Source of the DNA: Candidatus Woesearchaeota archaeon
GTDB taxonomy: Archaea; Nanobdellota; Nanobdellia; Woesearchaeales; UBA10216
Assembly: GCA_016192945.1 (NCBI GenBank)
Contig: JACPTE010000027.1
Location: forward strand, 1 to 32,684
Direction: 5' to 3'
DNA: 32,684 nucleotides
The notes beneath the pieces are model-generated. The model was not told the DNA's origin. It saw only the letters and a list, made by a program, of their open reading frames with translations, and did not search any database. This document shows positions 1 to 8,358 of this stretch, one piece after another. Made by a program: the position numbers and the translations under genes. Position 1 is the first letter of the stretch, and each line of letters opens with the position of its first letter.

Positions 1-55
1 AAAGACCATTGAAAAGTGAGAAGTTGTTATTCTGAATGTTTTGTCTAAATATCAT
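1..55 (-). CDS. Possible 5' end of a further operon gene (partial)
   Basis: An ATG at 55 overlaps the TGA stop of the DUF655 gene in an ATGA arrangement. The frame stays open for 18 codons to the window edge. ATGA overlaps are used for translational coupling elsewhere in this window, which is the only support. The short peptide does not resemble the KsgA N terminus that often follows DUF655 in archaea. It could be chance. Confidence 0.2.
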   Translation of the reverse strand, partial: MIFRQNIQNNNFSLFNGL

Positions 56-609
56 CCAACAAACAGGTTGTGCTTCTCTGTGCCGTTTATCTCCATGAGT
101 ATGCGCTTTGCTATGGCATTTACAGGGTCTGGAATCAGCTTGACGCGATGCTTCATGTCCTCAAACGACTCAAACGGCTTTACCTTTCTCTCGTCAAGTA
201 TCTCCCACATTCGCTTTTTTCCAAGCCCGGGGATTAGTTCCAGGGAGTGCATTCTGGTGCTTAACGGCTGCGCCTTGTTGAAGAAGTCCATAAATAGCGC
301 CTCGTTCTTATTTATGATTTCGCGTATAGTGAATTCAAGCTCAGCGCTTGCTGTTGCTGTCAGCCTTGAAGGGGATAGCTTTCCATTTATGTGGTGTATG
401 TGCTCCCTTTTCCCATCGCCTATGTAGACCTCATCATGAGGCTGCAGCCCTACATCCTTTTTCGGGACAAGCTCAAGCAGCACGAAGTGGGTTTTGCCTA
501 GAGCTTGGACTATTGGAGTCTTCATGTGGCTGGGCCTTTTGTCAGAATGGTATCCGTTTGGCAAAAAGTCAAGCACCACGCCATATTCCTCGTGAAGGGG
601 CTTGTCCAT
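52..609 (-). CDS. DUF655 family nucleic-acid-binding protein
   Basis: This 185-residue protein matches the archaeal DUF655 family (COG1491), predicted to bind nucleic acid. The first ~100 residues look like an OB-type beta region. The C-terminal half has a helix-hairpin-helix signature, IPGLGKKRMWEIL, near residues 125-137. In many archaea DUF655 follows rpl21e and rpoF, as it does here, which links it to ribosome or RNA metabolism; its exact role is unknown. A TATA-like box at 629-641 lies about 26 bp before the ATG, so the gene probably has its own leaderless transcript in addition to any read-through from rpoF. Confidence 0.85.
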   Translation of the reverse strand: MDKPLHEEYGVVLDFLPNGYHSDKRPSHMKTPIVQALGKTHFVLLELVPKKDVGLQPHDEVYIGDGKREHIHHINGKLSPSRLTATASAELEFTIREIINKNEALFMDFFNKAQPLSTRMHSLELIPGLGKKRMWEILDERKVKPFESFEDMKHRVKLIPDPVNAIAKRILMEINGTEKHNLFVG

Positions 610-628
610 GCTGCCGGAAAATGCACGA

Positions 629-641
629 GTTTATATAAAGG
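629..641 (-). promoter_or_regulatory. TATA-like box of the DUF655 gene
   Basis: On the minus strand this reads CCTTTATATAAAC, centred about 26 bp before the ATG at 609. That spacing fits an archaeal TATA box driving a leaderless mRNA. Confidence 0.55.
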
Positions 642-684
642 TTTCGTGGTAATTTATGGCTTTTTTTTGGCAGAAAAATAGTTT

Positions 685-1029
685 TTAATCGGCATATTCC
701 TTCACTATGTCAACTATTTTCTTAAGGTTTTCATTGCTGACAGTTATGGTGTAGCCCTGCAGAATCAGCTTCAGCTCATTTGCTTCAGCAGGCATCATGT
801 CTATGATTTTGCATATGTGAATGTCTCTCAGCCTTGGGATGTTCAGGGCGCTTAACTTCTCGTATAGTGCTGCAGAGTCTTTTCCATTCAATTTGCTGAA
901 AACCGAAATATACTCCTCTGTTCTCTTTACCCTGAAGTTGGGGTCGCTGTCCCGCTTCCTTATCCTTGCAATGCCTTCTTTCAGGTCTGCAAGGGTTATT
1001 GGAGTTTCAGATGTTATTGCCAGCTGCAT
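685..1029 (-). CDS. rpoF: DNA-directed RNA polymerase subunit F (Rpo4/RpoF)
   Basis: This 114-residue protein is the archaeal counterpart of Rpb4. With Rpo7 it forms the stalk of RNA polymerase, which helps open-complex formation and binds nascent RNA. Family features are an N-terminal segment with SETPITLADLKE and a C-terminal HRDC-like helical region containing the IIDMMPAEANEL motif. Length is typical. The start lies inside the end of rpl21e (23 bp overlap), and GAGG sits six bases before the ATG, so translation is probably coupled. The order rpl21e-rpoF-DUF655 is conserved in archaea and supports the call. Confidence 0.9.
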   Translation of the reverse strand: MQLAITSETPITLADLKEGIARIRKRDSDPNFRVKRTEEYISVFSKLNGKDSAALYEKLSALNIPRLRDIHICKIIDMMPAEANELKLILQGYTITVSNENLKKIVDIVKEYAD

Positions 1030-1321
1030 TTTTATGCCTCACAAGATGGACTGGGTTGATTATCAGCTTTTTCTGCTTGCTTCCCTCTGAAAGGCTTACC
1101 TCATAGCATTTGCCGTTCTTTCCGATTATCTCGCCTATCCTTCCATGGAATCGCCTGAAGTACAGTCCCTTATGGATTGATGGCTCTGCCTTCAGCACTA
1201 CCTTTTCGCCAGGGGCGAATGCCTGTATCATGCCCTGAATTGGGTAGCGGCCCTTTACTGAGCGGGGCTTTGTCATGAACTGCTTTGTTTTTCTTCTCCT
1301 AGAACCAATCCTCTTAGTCAT
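1007..1321 (-). CDS. rpl21e: 50S ribosomal protein L21e
   Basis: This 104-residue basic protein of the large ribosomal subunit occurs in archaea and eukaryotes only. It has the typical N terminus TKRIGSRRRKT and the KOW-like middle with GRIGEIIGKNGKCYEV. It leads the rpl21e-rpoF pair, overlapping rpoF by 23 bp. A TATA-like box at 1341-1352 is about 26 bp before the ATG, so the mRNA is probably leaderless. Length and sequence are ordinary for the family. Confidence 0.93.
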   Translation of the reverse strand: MTKRIGSRRRKTKQFMTKPRSVKGRYPIQGMIQAFAPGEKVVLKAEPSIHKGLYFRRFHGRIGEIIGKNGKCYEVSLSEGSKQKKLIINPVHLVRHKNAAGNNI

Positions 1322-1340
1322 AGCTCTGGCAAAAATGCAG

Positions 1341-1352
1341 TTTTATTTAAAG
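1341..1352 (-). promoter_or_regulatory. TATA-like box of rpl21e-rpoF
   Basis: The minus strand reads CTTTAAATAAAA, centred ~26 bp before the rpl21e ATG. It fits a leaderless archaeal promoter. Confidence 0.55.
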
Positions 1353-1382
1353 GTATCGTTAGGAATCGGATTTTAGTCCTGC

Positions 1383-1820
1383 TTAGCGCCTTTTTCTCTT
1401 TTTGCCCTTGCGTGCACTGGCTTTTTTCTTCCTTGGCGAATGCTTCTTCTTTGGAAGCCTTTTTTTCGGGTATTTTGCCTTTTTAGATTTTCTCACGCTT
1501 TTTTTGGAGCTTTTCTTAACAATCTTCCTTAATTCCTCTATCCTTTCAAGAATCTTCCTGACTAGTGTCTCGCGGGTTTTTATCCTTGAAATCTCCCTTG
1601 CCAGCTCCTTGTCCCTTATGATGTCCCTTATCCATGTCTCAAAGTCGTTCTTGTCCCTATTGACGTGGTATTTGAAGACCTCATCATTCACCATTTGAAG
1701 TGCTTTTCCAAGAGATTCCAGGTTCCTGAGGTGCTCATTTGTGCACAGCCAGAAGCTCACTTGCTGGGGAACCCTTGCCAATATGCGCCGGGCATCTGCT
1801 GTGCTGAGATTGCGTTTCAT
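1383..1820 (-). CDS. DUF5752-like protein with lysine-rich tail
   Basis: The 145-residue product resembles DUF5752 proteins of archaea. Helical core motifs include VSFWLCTNEHLRNLESL, FKYHVNRDKNDFETWI and a segment beginning DKELA. Function is unknown. The last ~45 residues are almost entirely K, R, S and P, like a disordered nucleic-acid- or ribosome-binding tail. The frame is open further upstream to 1883, but that extension would begin before the TATA box at 1860-1871. The ATG at 1820 is therefore the likely start, with a leader of roughly 20 nt. Confidence 0.7.
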   Translation of the reverse strand: MKRNLSTADARRILARVPQQVSFWLCTNEHLRNLESLGKALQMVNDEVFKYHVNRDKNDFETWIRDIIRDKELAREISRIKTRETLVRKILERIEELRKIVKKSSKKSVRKSKKAKYPKKRLPKKKHSPRKKKASARKGKKRKRR

Positions 1821-1859
1821 ATATGAACACTTCTTTTCTCTTTTTCTTCTTGTGGCGAA

Positions 1860-1871
1860 CTTATATATATT
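1860..1871 (-). promoter_or_regulatory. TATA-like box deciding the DUF5752 start
   Basis: The minus strand reads AAATATATATAA, about 46 bp before the ATG at 1820. A transcript starting ~25 bp downstream cannot include the longer frame start at 1883. Confidence 0.5.
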
Positions 1872-1932
1872 TTTCTTTATCACTTTTTAGTTACAGCATA
1901 TGCTTAAATAATCTTCTCGCTGAAAACCTGAG

Positions 1933-2061
1933 ATGGGGCTGAAGGATTTCCTTTTCGTGGATATGAAGGACATAACCAACTGGATAGCCATATTAATAGC
2001 TTTGCCATTGCTTTACTGGGGCATAACCGCTATCATCAGCACCTTAAGCTCTGGCAAGTGA
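1933..2061 (+). CDS. Small membrane protein, 42 residues
   Basis: The ATG at 1933 opens a 42-codon frame ending in TGA. The predicted product is MGLKDFLFVDMKDITNW, then a hydrophobic stretch (IAILIALPLLYWGITAII) long enough for one membrane helix, then a short polar tail. A TATA-like CTTAAATAA at about 1903-1911 lies ~25 bp upstream, matching promoter spacing elsewhere in the window. It lies in a 540-bp gap with no other plus-strand gene before the next micro-gene. No family is recognised. The promoter spacing and membrane segment make it plausible but unproven. Confidence 0.45.
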   Translation: MGLKDFLFVDMKDITNWIAILIALPLLYWGITAIISTLSSGK

Positions 2062-2145
2062 ATATGTACATTTGATATAAGACGAATATATTTCTATACG
2101 CAAGATTTATATAGGCAGGTTCATGGAGTATGTGTAAATCTGCCA

Positions 2146-2289
2146 ATGATGAACTTTTTTAATTCGCTTGATTATTTGGAGCCCCGTTGCCCTAACTGCA
2201 AGGCAGTGCTTGACTACGGGGTTAGCACTTCTTATAGCGAGAAGCATAGCGGGCATATATGCGTTAACTGCAATTCCCTCCTTAAATAA
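2146..2289 (+). CDS. Small zinc-ribbon protein, 47 residues
   Basis: A 47-codon frame starts with two consecutive ATGs (2146 and 2149). The product has two CxxC knuckles, CPNC at residues 15-18 and CVNC at 39-42, separated by ~20 residues, as in a single zinc ribbon. A TATA-like TTTATATA at 2106-2113 lies about 35 bp upstream, allowing a short leader. Such lone zinc ribbons in archaea often act in transcription or translation, but nothing here assigns a role. The paired cysteine knuckles make a chance frame unlikely. Confidence 0.6.
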   Translation: MMNFFNSLDYLEPRCPNCKAVLDYGVSTSYSEKHSGHICVNCNSLLK

Positions 2290-2361
2290 TAGATGAGGGT
2301 TTTTTCCTGAAGCTCCCTGATTGAACAAACTTTTTAAACTTGTTATTTTTTTCCCGTAGTT

Positions 2362-5300
2362 ATGGCAGGAGCTTATAATCCGAAGGAGATTGAGCCCGGG
2401 ATTCTCGGGTTTTGGGAGAGCAGCAGGATTTTTGAAAAGGCAGTCCAAAAGAACAAGGGGAAAAGGGTTTTCTATTTCATTGATGGCCCGCCTTACACAA
2501 GCGGTGCCATACACATAGGCCATGCCTGGAATAAGTCTCTTAAGGATTGCATTCTGAGGTACAAGCGGATGAAGGGCTTTGATGTCTGGAGCCAGCCCGG
2601 GTTTGATATGCATGGGCTTCCCATAGAGGTTGCGGTTGAGAAGAGGCTGGGCATCAGGGATAAGAGGGAGATTGTTGAAAAAGTCGGCATCAGGCAGTTT
2701 ATTGATGAATGCGAGAAATTCTCTCTTGAGCAGATGCACCCCATGATTAAGGATTTTTCCAGGCTGGGAGTCTGGATGGACTGGGCTAATCCCTACATGA
2801 GTATAAAGAATGAGTATATTGAGGGCGCGTGGTGGGCCCTGTCGCAGGCTGACAGGAACGGCTACCTTTATGAGGGCAAGAAGAGCATGACCTGGTGCCC
2901 GAGATGCGCTACAGCGCTTGCAAAGCACGAGCTTACTTACAAGAATGTGAATGACCGCTCTGTGTTTGTGAAGTTCCCTGTTACAGGCAGGGATAAGGAG
3001 TTCCTGGTTGTCTGGACAACTACACCCTGGACTCTGCCCTTCAACATGGCTGTAATGGCCCATCCTGAATTTGAGTATGTCAAGGTCAATGTTCAGGAAC
3101 TTGGTGAGGACTGGATTATTGCAAAGCCGCTTGCAAAGACTGTTATTGAGGGAATTTGCAATTTGCATTACGAAATCAGGGAGGAGTTGAAGGGGATTGA
3201 CCTTAAGGGCATGGGCTACAAGTCTCCCTTCCATGAGGAGATAGCCTTCCACATGCAGCATGGAATCAGGAATGCGTATACTGTTGTGATGAGTGCGGAG
3301 TTTGTTGACTTAAGCTCTGGCACTGGCCTTGTGCATACTGCTCCGGGCTGCGGACCTGAGGATTTTGAGATAGGCAGGAGAAATGGGCTTCCCGCCTTCA
3401 ACACTGTTGACGAGACTGGAAAGTTCACTGAGGCAGGGCCTTATGATGGCCTGTTTGCAAAGAAAGATGATGAGGCTTTCATAAAGGAGCTGGAGAAGAA
3501 GGGGCTGCTGGCTGCAGTAACTCAGGTGACTCACGAGTATGCTCACTGCTGGAGATGTGAAACTCCTGTCATTTTCAGGGCGACTGAGCAGTGGTTCCTT
3601 GCTGTTGAGAAGCTCAGGGATGAGATGCTTGAGGAGAATGGCAGGGTGAGGTGGGTTCCTGACTGGGCAGGCAGCAGGTGGTTTGATTCGTGGCTCCAGA
3701 ATCTTCAGGACTGGTGCATATCAAGGCAGAGGTTCTGGGGAATACCCCTTCCAATCTGGAGATGCACTGCCTGCTCTAAAACGAGGATTATAGGCTCAAG
3801 AAAAGAGCTTCCAGTGAAGATGGACAACCTGCACAGGCCGTGGATTGATGAGGTTTTTCTGAAGTGCAGTTGCGGCAGCGATATGAAAAGAGTGAGTGAT
3901 GTTCTTGATGTGTGGCTTGATTCAGGCGCAGCATCATGGGCACCATTGAATTATCCCTCTGAGACAGGGCTTTTTGAAGGCATGTGGCCTGCAGACTTCA
4001 TCCTTGAGGGAAAGGACCAGATTAGGGGATGGTTCAACAGCCTGATATGCCTTTCAATGGTGTCGCTGAAGAGGAACTGCTACAAGGCGGTGTATATGCA
4101 CGGGTTTGTCAATGATGCGCTTGGCAGGAAGATGTCAAAGTCTCTGAAAAACACAATCTCGCCTTACGAGGTCATAGACAGCTATGGGGCTGACACGCTG
4201 AGGTATTATTCCATTGGCGGAGCAAAGCCCGGGTTTGACCTGAACTACAATTTTGATGATATGAAGCTGAAGCACAAGAACCTCATGGTGTTCTGGAATA
4301 TCCAGAATTTCCTGCTTGAGCTTGCAGGCTCTGCAAATATTGATGGCGAAAAAGAGCTTTCAGTTGAGGAGAGATACATCCTATCCAGGCTTCACTCATC
4401 CATAAAGGGAGCCACTTACATGTTTGACAGCTATTACATTAATGAGGTTCCCTGGATTGTGGAGGATTTGCTTCTTGAGCTCAGCAGGACATACATTCAG
4501 CTCACCAGGGACAAGGCAGGTGGCAGCGAGATTGAGAGGGATACTGTCCTTCACACTGCGTTCACTGTGTTTTTTGAGTCTCTGAAGCTTATTGCCCCGA
4601 TAGCCCCATTCATTGCAGAGCAGATGTACCAGAACCTCAGGAAAGAATTTGACTTTGCTGAGGAGAGCATACACCTTTACAGCTGGCCTGATTTTGACAA
4701 GGAGATTATTGATGAGCAGCTTGAAAAGGATTTCGGGGTTGCGAAGAGCGCAATACAGGCAGTGCTTGCTGCAAGGGAGAAGGTAAAGCTGGGAATAAGA
4801 TGGCCTCTGAAGGAGGCGATAATAGTTACAAATGAGCTTCAGGGCACTGAGCTTGTTGAGTCAATCAGGAAGCAGGCGAATGTGAAGGAGGTAATAGTAA
4901 CGTCAGGATTTGATGGGGTAAAGACCTCTGTGAAGGCTGATTATGAGAAGCTTTTGCCGCAGTTCGGCCAGAAGAGGGCTACGAGCATCATAGCAGCATT
5001 GGCGCTCACATCGCCTGAGACCCTCCTGAAATACCTTGAGAGGGATGGCAAGTACTCTGTCAGCCTTGATGACGGCAAGGTAACCCTCACAATGGAGCAC
5101 ATGATTATTGCCAAGCAGCCACCGCATGGCTACGAATATGCTTTGTTTGAGCAGGGCGAGGTTTATATCAACATAATATCAACACCCGAGCTTGAGGCAG
5201 AGGGCTTTGCACGCGAGCTGATAAGGCGGGTTCAGAACATGAGAAAGGAGGCTGGCTTGAAGAAGAGCCAGTCCATAAGCCTGTGGGTAAAGTGTGGCGA

Positions 5301-5469
5301 TGGGATTGGTGCCATGCTCAGGGCTCATGCCAGCCAGGTTAAGGATAAGGTTGGGGCTGGTGCCATGGAGATTTCATCATCATCTCCCGGCAGGAAGTTC
5401 ATGCATGAGAAAGTTGAAAAAATAAGGGAGCACGGGATTGGGCTGTTTCTTGATGTCAATTTTTCTTAA
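2362..5469 (+). CDS. ileS: Isoleucyl-tRNA synthetase
   Basis: A 1035-residue class I synthetase charging tRNA-Ile. The HIGH motif is HIGH at residues 51-54, inside PPYTSGAIHIGHAWNK. The KMSKS loop is at 590-594. The CP1 editing domain lies between, with WTTTPWTLP typical of Ile/Val/Leu enzymes. CxxC pairs (WCPRC, and cysteines near CTAC and CSCG) suggest zinc binding. Length and domain order match archaeal/eukaryotic IleRS. A TATA-like TTTTTAAAC ~26 bp before the ATG suggests a leaderless mRNA. The last 14 bp overlap the end of the convergent DUF2156 gene. Confidence 0.96.
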   Translation: MAGAYNPKEIEPGILGFWESSRIFEKAVQKNKGKRVFYFIDGPPYTSGAIHIGHAWNKSLKDCILRYKRMKGFDVWSQPGFDMHGLPIEVAVEKRLGIRDKREIVEKVGIRQFIDECEKFSLEQMHPMIKDFSRLGVWMDWANPYMSIKNEYIEGAWWALSQADRNGYLYEGKKSMTWCPRCATALAKHELTYKNVNDRSVFVKFPVTGRDKEFLVVWTTTPWTLPFNMAVMAHPEFEYVKVNVQELGEDWIIAKPLAKTVIEGICNLHYEIREELKGIDLKGMGYKSPFHEEIAFHMQHGIRNAYTVVMSAEFVDLSSGTGLVHTAPGCGPEDFEIGRRNGLPAFNTVDETGKFTEAGPYDGLFAKKDDEAFIKELEKKGLLAAVTQVTHEYAHCWRCETPVIFRATEQWFLAVEKLRDEMLEENGRVRWVPDWAGSRWFDSWLQNLQDWCISRQRFWGIPLPIWRCTACSKTRIIGSRKELPVKMDNLHRPWIDEVFLKCSCGSDMKRVSDVLDVWLDSGAASWAPLNYPSETGLFEGMWPADFILEGKDQIRGWFNSLICLSMVSLKRNCYKAVYMHGFVNDALGRKMSKSLKNTISPYEVIDSYGADTLRYYSIGGAKPGFDLNYNFDDMKLKHKNLMVFWNIQNFLLELAGSANIDGEKELSVEERYILSRLHSSIKGATYMFDSYYINEVPWIVEDLLLELSRTYIQLTRDKAGGSEIERDTVLHTAFTVFFESLKLIAPIAPFIAEQMYQNLRKEFDFAEESIHLYSWPDFDKEIIDEQLEKDFGVAKSAIQAVLAAREKVKLGIRWPLKEAIIVTNELQGTELVESIRKQANVKEVIVTSGFDGVKTSVKADYEKLLPQFGQKRATSIIAALALTSPETLLKYLERDGKYSVSLDDGKVTLTMEHMIIAKQPPHGYEYALFEQGEVYINIISTPELEAEGFARELIRRVQNMRKEAGLKKSQSISLWVKCGDGIGAMLRAHASQVKDKVGAGAMEISSSSPGRKFMHEKVEKIREHGIGLFLDVNFS

Positions 5470-6397
5470 TTATGGCATATGTGTATGTCCTGTATGTCCT
5501 TGTTGGCCTGAATTTCAGCTTGAAGTTAAGCAGCGGCAGCGGGCTTCCCCCAAAGTCAACGCTCTTGTAACCGTTTTGCTTTAGCCTGCACAGGTCGTCA
5601 AGGTTTGCTGCTTCTGAAAGCCCTTCAAAGCGGTAATTGGATATCCCTATGGCTGAATAGTATGCCCTGTCTGAATTGGGAATCTCCCAGCCTGCTGTTA
5701 TCGTGCTTGGCACGCCGTTGACAACAAGGGTTTTTGCGAACTTCATCTCGCCGAAGCCTATGTTTATCAGGTTTATGTACGGCTCAATATATGTGAAATT
5801 GGAGTCCTTCCTGTCTGTGCCAATGCTGTTCATCCTTCGCCGTTCAACCCACTCGGATATTATGCCCTTCAGCAGGTCCTTTCCTATTGTGGAAGTGTCA
5901 ACTGCTTCCACCTTGTTTTCCCTGTAGAATCTGTTTTTTATGTTCCTCATGTTTTTCCATTTTTCGCCCTGCATTGCATCCCCGTCCCAGCCTTCCATGT
6001 CAAACACAGGCCAGAAAAGGGAATATCTCGGGTCCAGGCCCTTATACCCTGTGCCTTTTAGCGCATGGAGCGTCTTCTCCCTTGCCTTTTCATCCTGCTC
6101 AACCACGAACTTGGTTATTTTCAGATTTTTGAAGCATGTGTCAAGGGCATCCATGATAAGCCTTAATGCTTCTTCCTCAGGGGCAAGCGGCTCAGAGAGA
6201 ATCATGAATTCGCCTGCCTTTTCCCTGTAATTCGCCAGGAGTCCGTAGCCATCGCCTGATTGCAGGAATACATTCCTGGCTCCAAGCTCTGCCTTTGACA
6301 GGTAATATGAGTAGTTGTGCTCAGGCGCATGCCCGTGCCTGGCTATGCACTTCTTTATTTCGCTGCTGTAATCAGAAATATTCTCTATGATATCCAT
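5456..6397 (-). CDS. DUF2156-like GNAT-fold acyl/aminoacyl transferase
   Basis: A ~313-residue protein resembling the DUF2156 family, a tandem GNAT fold related to the catalytic part of bacterial phosphatidylglycerol lysyltransferase (MprF). Typical C-terminal features are a RNIKNRFYREN segment before the second GNAT lobe, then a VDFGGSP turn and FKLKFRPTRTYRTY. No transmembrane flippase part is present, so it is a soluble transferase of unknown acceptor. The frame extends to an ATG at 6442, but a TATA-like element at about 6422-6434 favours the ATG at 6397. Its divergent neighbour belongs to the same family. Confidence 0.65.
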   Translation of the reverse strand: MDIIENISDYSSEIKKCIARHGHAPEHNYSYYLSKAELGARNVFLQSGDGYGLLANYREKAGEFMILSEPLAPEEEALRLIMDALDTCFKNLKITKFVVEQDEKAREKTLHALKGTGYKGLDPRYSLFWPVFDMEGWDGDAMQGEKWKNMRNIKNRFYRENKVEAVDTSTIGKDLLKGIISEWVERRRMNSIGTDRKDSNFTYIEPYINLINIGFGEMKFAKTLVVNGVPSTITAGWEIPNSDRAYYSAIGISNYRFEGLSEAANLDDLCRLKQNGYKSVDFGGSPLPLLNFKLKFRPTRTYRTYTYAIIKKN

Positions 6398-6450
6398 TGA
6401 AAATGCCCAAAAGCCGCATAGAATAAAAATTTTATCAGTCATTGCACAAA

Positions 6451-6460
6451 TTTTATAAAA
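6451..6460. promoter_or_regulatory. Palindromic TATA-like element between the divergent DUF2156 genes
   Basis: TTTTATAAAA is a perfect palindrome between the two divergent genes. For the plus gene it lies ~30 bp before the ATG at 6486. The minus gene may use it or the second AT-rich element at 6422-6434. Confidence 0.45.
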
Positions 6461-6485
6461 AACTTCCCTGATGTTTCAGGCTGGG

Positions 6486-7424
6486 ATGACTGTGAAGCTT
6501 TCTGACTTAAAGCCGATAAGGCTCAGCGACCGCTCTGTTTTCCAGGAATGCTTCAGCAGGATTAGTGAGCCGATTGCCGACTCAACATTCGCGATGCGGT
6601 TTATCTGGGCAGGGCCTTTCAGGCACAGCTGGGCCATGATTAACGGGCATCCGTGCGTTTTTGGCTTCCTAAAGGGCAGGTTTGCTGTCTGGGGCTCAAT
6701 GGCATTCAGGTCAGCCAGTGGCATGAGCGAAACTTTCAATGAGTGCCTTGGCATTGTTGAAAAGCTGAACCTTAATGAGGGTGTTAACGCCAATCCTCTG
6801 GCGGTTTACATTCCCGAGTGCCTTAAGGGCATTTATGGGGAATTCGCGGTTCTTAACAGCTGCGAGCTCAATTACTGGACTCAGGATTACATTTACAGCA
6901 CTGGAGAGCTGTCTGGCATGAATGGCGGCAATTATCATAGCAAGAGGCGGGAGATTAACATTTTCCTCAGGAATAACCCTGATGTGTCTGTGGAGGAGTT
7001 CAGTTCCTCATTGCATAAGCAGCAATGCCTTGAGCTGATAGGCTTGTGGAGTGACAGGAAAGCCGGCTCTGTTGGCGGCGAGGACAGGCAGGCCATGATT
7101 GCAGAGTCAGAGGCTGCAAGGAGGCTGGTTGATTATTCAGCAGAGCTTGGCGTCAGGGGGATTGTGCTGAAGGCAGGCGGCAGGCTGATAGGCGCCGGCC
7201 TTGGCGAGCAGCTTTCAAGCAATGTTTACAGCAAGATAATTCTGAAGACAGACTACGAGTTCAGGGGGGCTTCTGATTTCCTTATTAGGGAGCTTGCAGG
7301 ATTCTGTGGCTCTTATCCCTTCCTGGATGCGCAGGATGATTTTGGTGTTGAGCCCCTGAAGAGGATGAAGCTCAGCTATCATCCAGCGAGGCTGCTGAAG
7401 AGCTACTCTCTTGAGAAGAAGTAG
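6486..7424 (+). CDS. DUF2156 (phosphatidylglycerol lysyltransferase C-terminal-like) protein
   Basis: A 312-residue DUF2156 protein. Family signatures are a GMNGGNYHSKRREINIFLR segment leading into the second GNAT lobe, and near the C terminus DAQDDFGVEPLKRMKLSY followed by HPARLLKSY. Members transfer aminoacyl or acyl groups; some archaeal members are thought to act on lipids or glycans, but the substrate is unknown. An earlier ATG at 6471 is only ~15 bp from the TATA palindrome, so 6486 is the better start. Its last 22 bp overlap the end of speB. Confidence 0.75.
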   Translation: MTVKLSDLKPIRLSDRSVFQECFSRISEPIADSTFAMRFIWAGPFRHSWAMINGHPCVFGFLKGRFAVWGSMAFRSASGMSETFNECLGIVEKLNLNEGVNANPLAVYIPECLKGIYGEFAVLNSCELNYWTQDYIYSTGELSGMNGGNYHSKRREINIFLRNNPDVSVEEFSSSLHKQQCLELIGLWSDRKAGSVGGEDRQAMIAESEAARRLVDYSAELGVRGIVLKAGGRLIGAGLGEQLSSNVYSKIILKTDYEFRGASDFLIRELAGFCGSYPFLDAQDDFGVEPLKRMKLSYHPARLLKSYSLEKK

Positions 7425-8290
7425 CCAATAAGCTTGTAGGCCAGCTTTGCCGCAAGAAGGTCTGGAGCGTGGTTCCCGGGTATTGGCATCAGCTCTGTCA
7501 AGTCAAAGCCTACGACATTCCTTGAGCCTGCAATCCTCCTGAGGAATGCAAGCAGCTGGTACCATTCCAATCCCCCTGGCTGTGGGGTTCCCACTGACGG
7601 CATTATTGAGGGGTCAAGGGCATCCAGGTCTATTGTGACATATACATTCCTGCCCAGGTGGCTTATTGCCTGCTCCATCCATTCATCATTGCCTCTCTGG
7701 CAGATGTCCTTTGCAAAGAATGCCTTTATCCTGCCTGCATTATCCCTGATATGCTGGATTTCCTCTTCAGATATGCTTCTCACGCCCACTGAAACCAATG
7801 GGCACATCTCAGATATCCTTCTGGCAACGCAGGCGTGGTTGTGCCTGTTCCCGCTGAAGTCATCCCTCATGTCAGCGTGTGCGTCAATGTGCAGCACAGT
7901 AAGGTCAGGGTAAATCTCCAGGTGAGCCTTCACAGAGCCGCTGCTTATTGAATGCTCACCTCCTATAACCAATGCCTTTTTGCCGTCTGCGAGAATGGAC
8001 TGGACAGATTCGTAAACCCTTGCTGCGGTTTTCTCTGAATCATCAACCACCTCAAGCTCCTCAAGCGTGCATATGCCTATGCTTGAGATGTCCCTGCCCA
8101 GCTCTTCATCATAAGCCTCAAGCGAGCGCGATGCGTCTATTATGGCAAGGGGCCCGTTTCTTGTCCCCGGCTGGTATGTGGTGGTGGCATCAAAGGGGAC
8201 TGGAAGTATTGCTACCCGGGACTTTTTGTAATCAGAAAGCTCTTTTGGGAGTGCGCAGAAATTGAAGGGCATTGAAAAGTGCTGGTTCAT
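7403..8290 (-). CDS. speB: Agmatinase / ureohydrolase
   Basis: A ~295-residue arginase/agmatinase-family enzyme that hydrolyses agmatine (or aminopropylagmatine) to putrescine (or spermidine) plus urea. The binuclear manganese ligands are visible in GGEHS, HIDAHAD and DLDALDP, and the family turn PVPFDATTTYQPGTRNGP is intact. It lies 68 bp downstream of speD on the same strand, so both belong to polyamine synthesis. The frame extends to 8329, but the TATA-like box at 8312-8323 is centred 27 bp before the ATG at 8290, giving a leaderless start there. The real substrate cannot be told from sequence. Confidence 0.9.
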   Translation of the reverse strand: MNQHFSMPFNFCALPKELSDYKKSRVAILPVPFDATTTYQPGTRNGPLAIIDASRSLEAYDEELGRDISSIGICTLEELEVVDDSEKTAARVYESVQSILADGKKALVIGGEHSISSGSVKAHLEIYPDLTVLHIDAHADMRDDFSGNRHNHACVARRISEMCPLVSVGVRSISEEEIQHIRDNAGRIKAFFAKDICQRGNDEWMEQAISHLGRNVYVTIDLDALDPSIMPSVGTPQPGGLEWYQLLAFLRRIAGSRNVVGFDLTELMPIPGNHAPDLLAAKLAYKLIGYFFSRE

Positions 8291-8311
8291 GAATTGAAGG
8301 AATCTTGTATG

Positions 8312-8323
8312 TTTTATAAAATT
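8312..8323 (-). promoter_or_regulatory. TATA-like box deciding the speB start
   Basis: The minus strand reads AATTTTATAAAA, centred 27 bp from the ATG at 8290. It excludes the longer frame start at 8329 and gives speB its own promoter. Confidence 0.5.
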
Positions 8324-8358
8324 TCCCAAAAATTAATGCAGAAAGCTGAAAACAGGCA

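Noticed and set aside
2107-3261. Long minus-strand open frame (384 codons) inside ileS
   Set aside because: It is wholly antisense to a clear IleRS; its protein has no recognisable domain and is a by-product of ileS codon bias.
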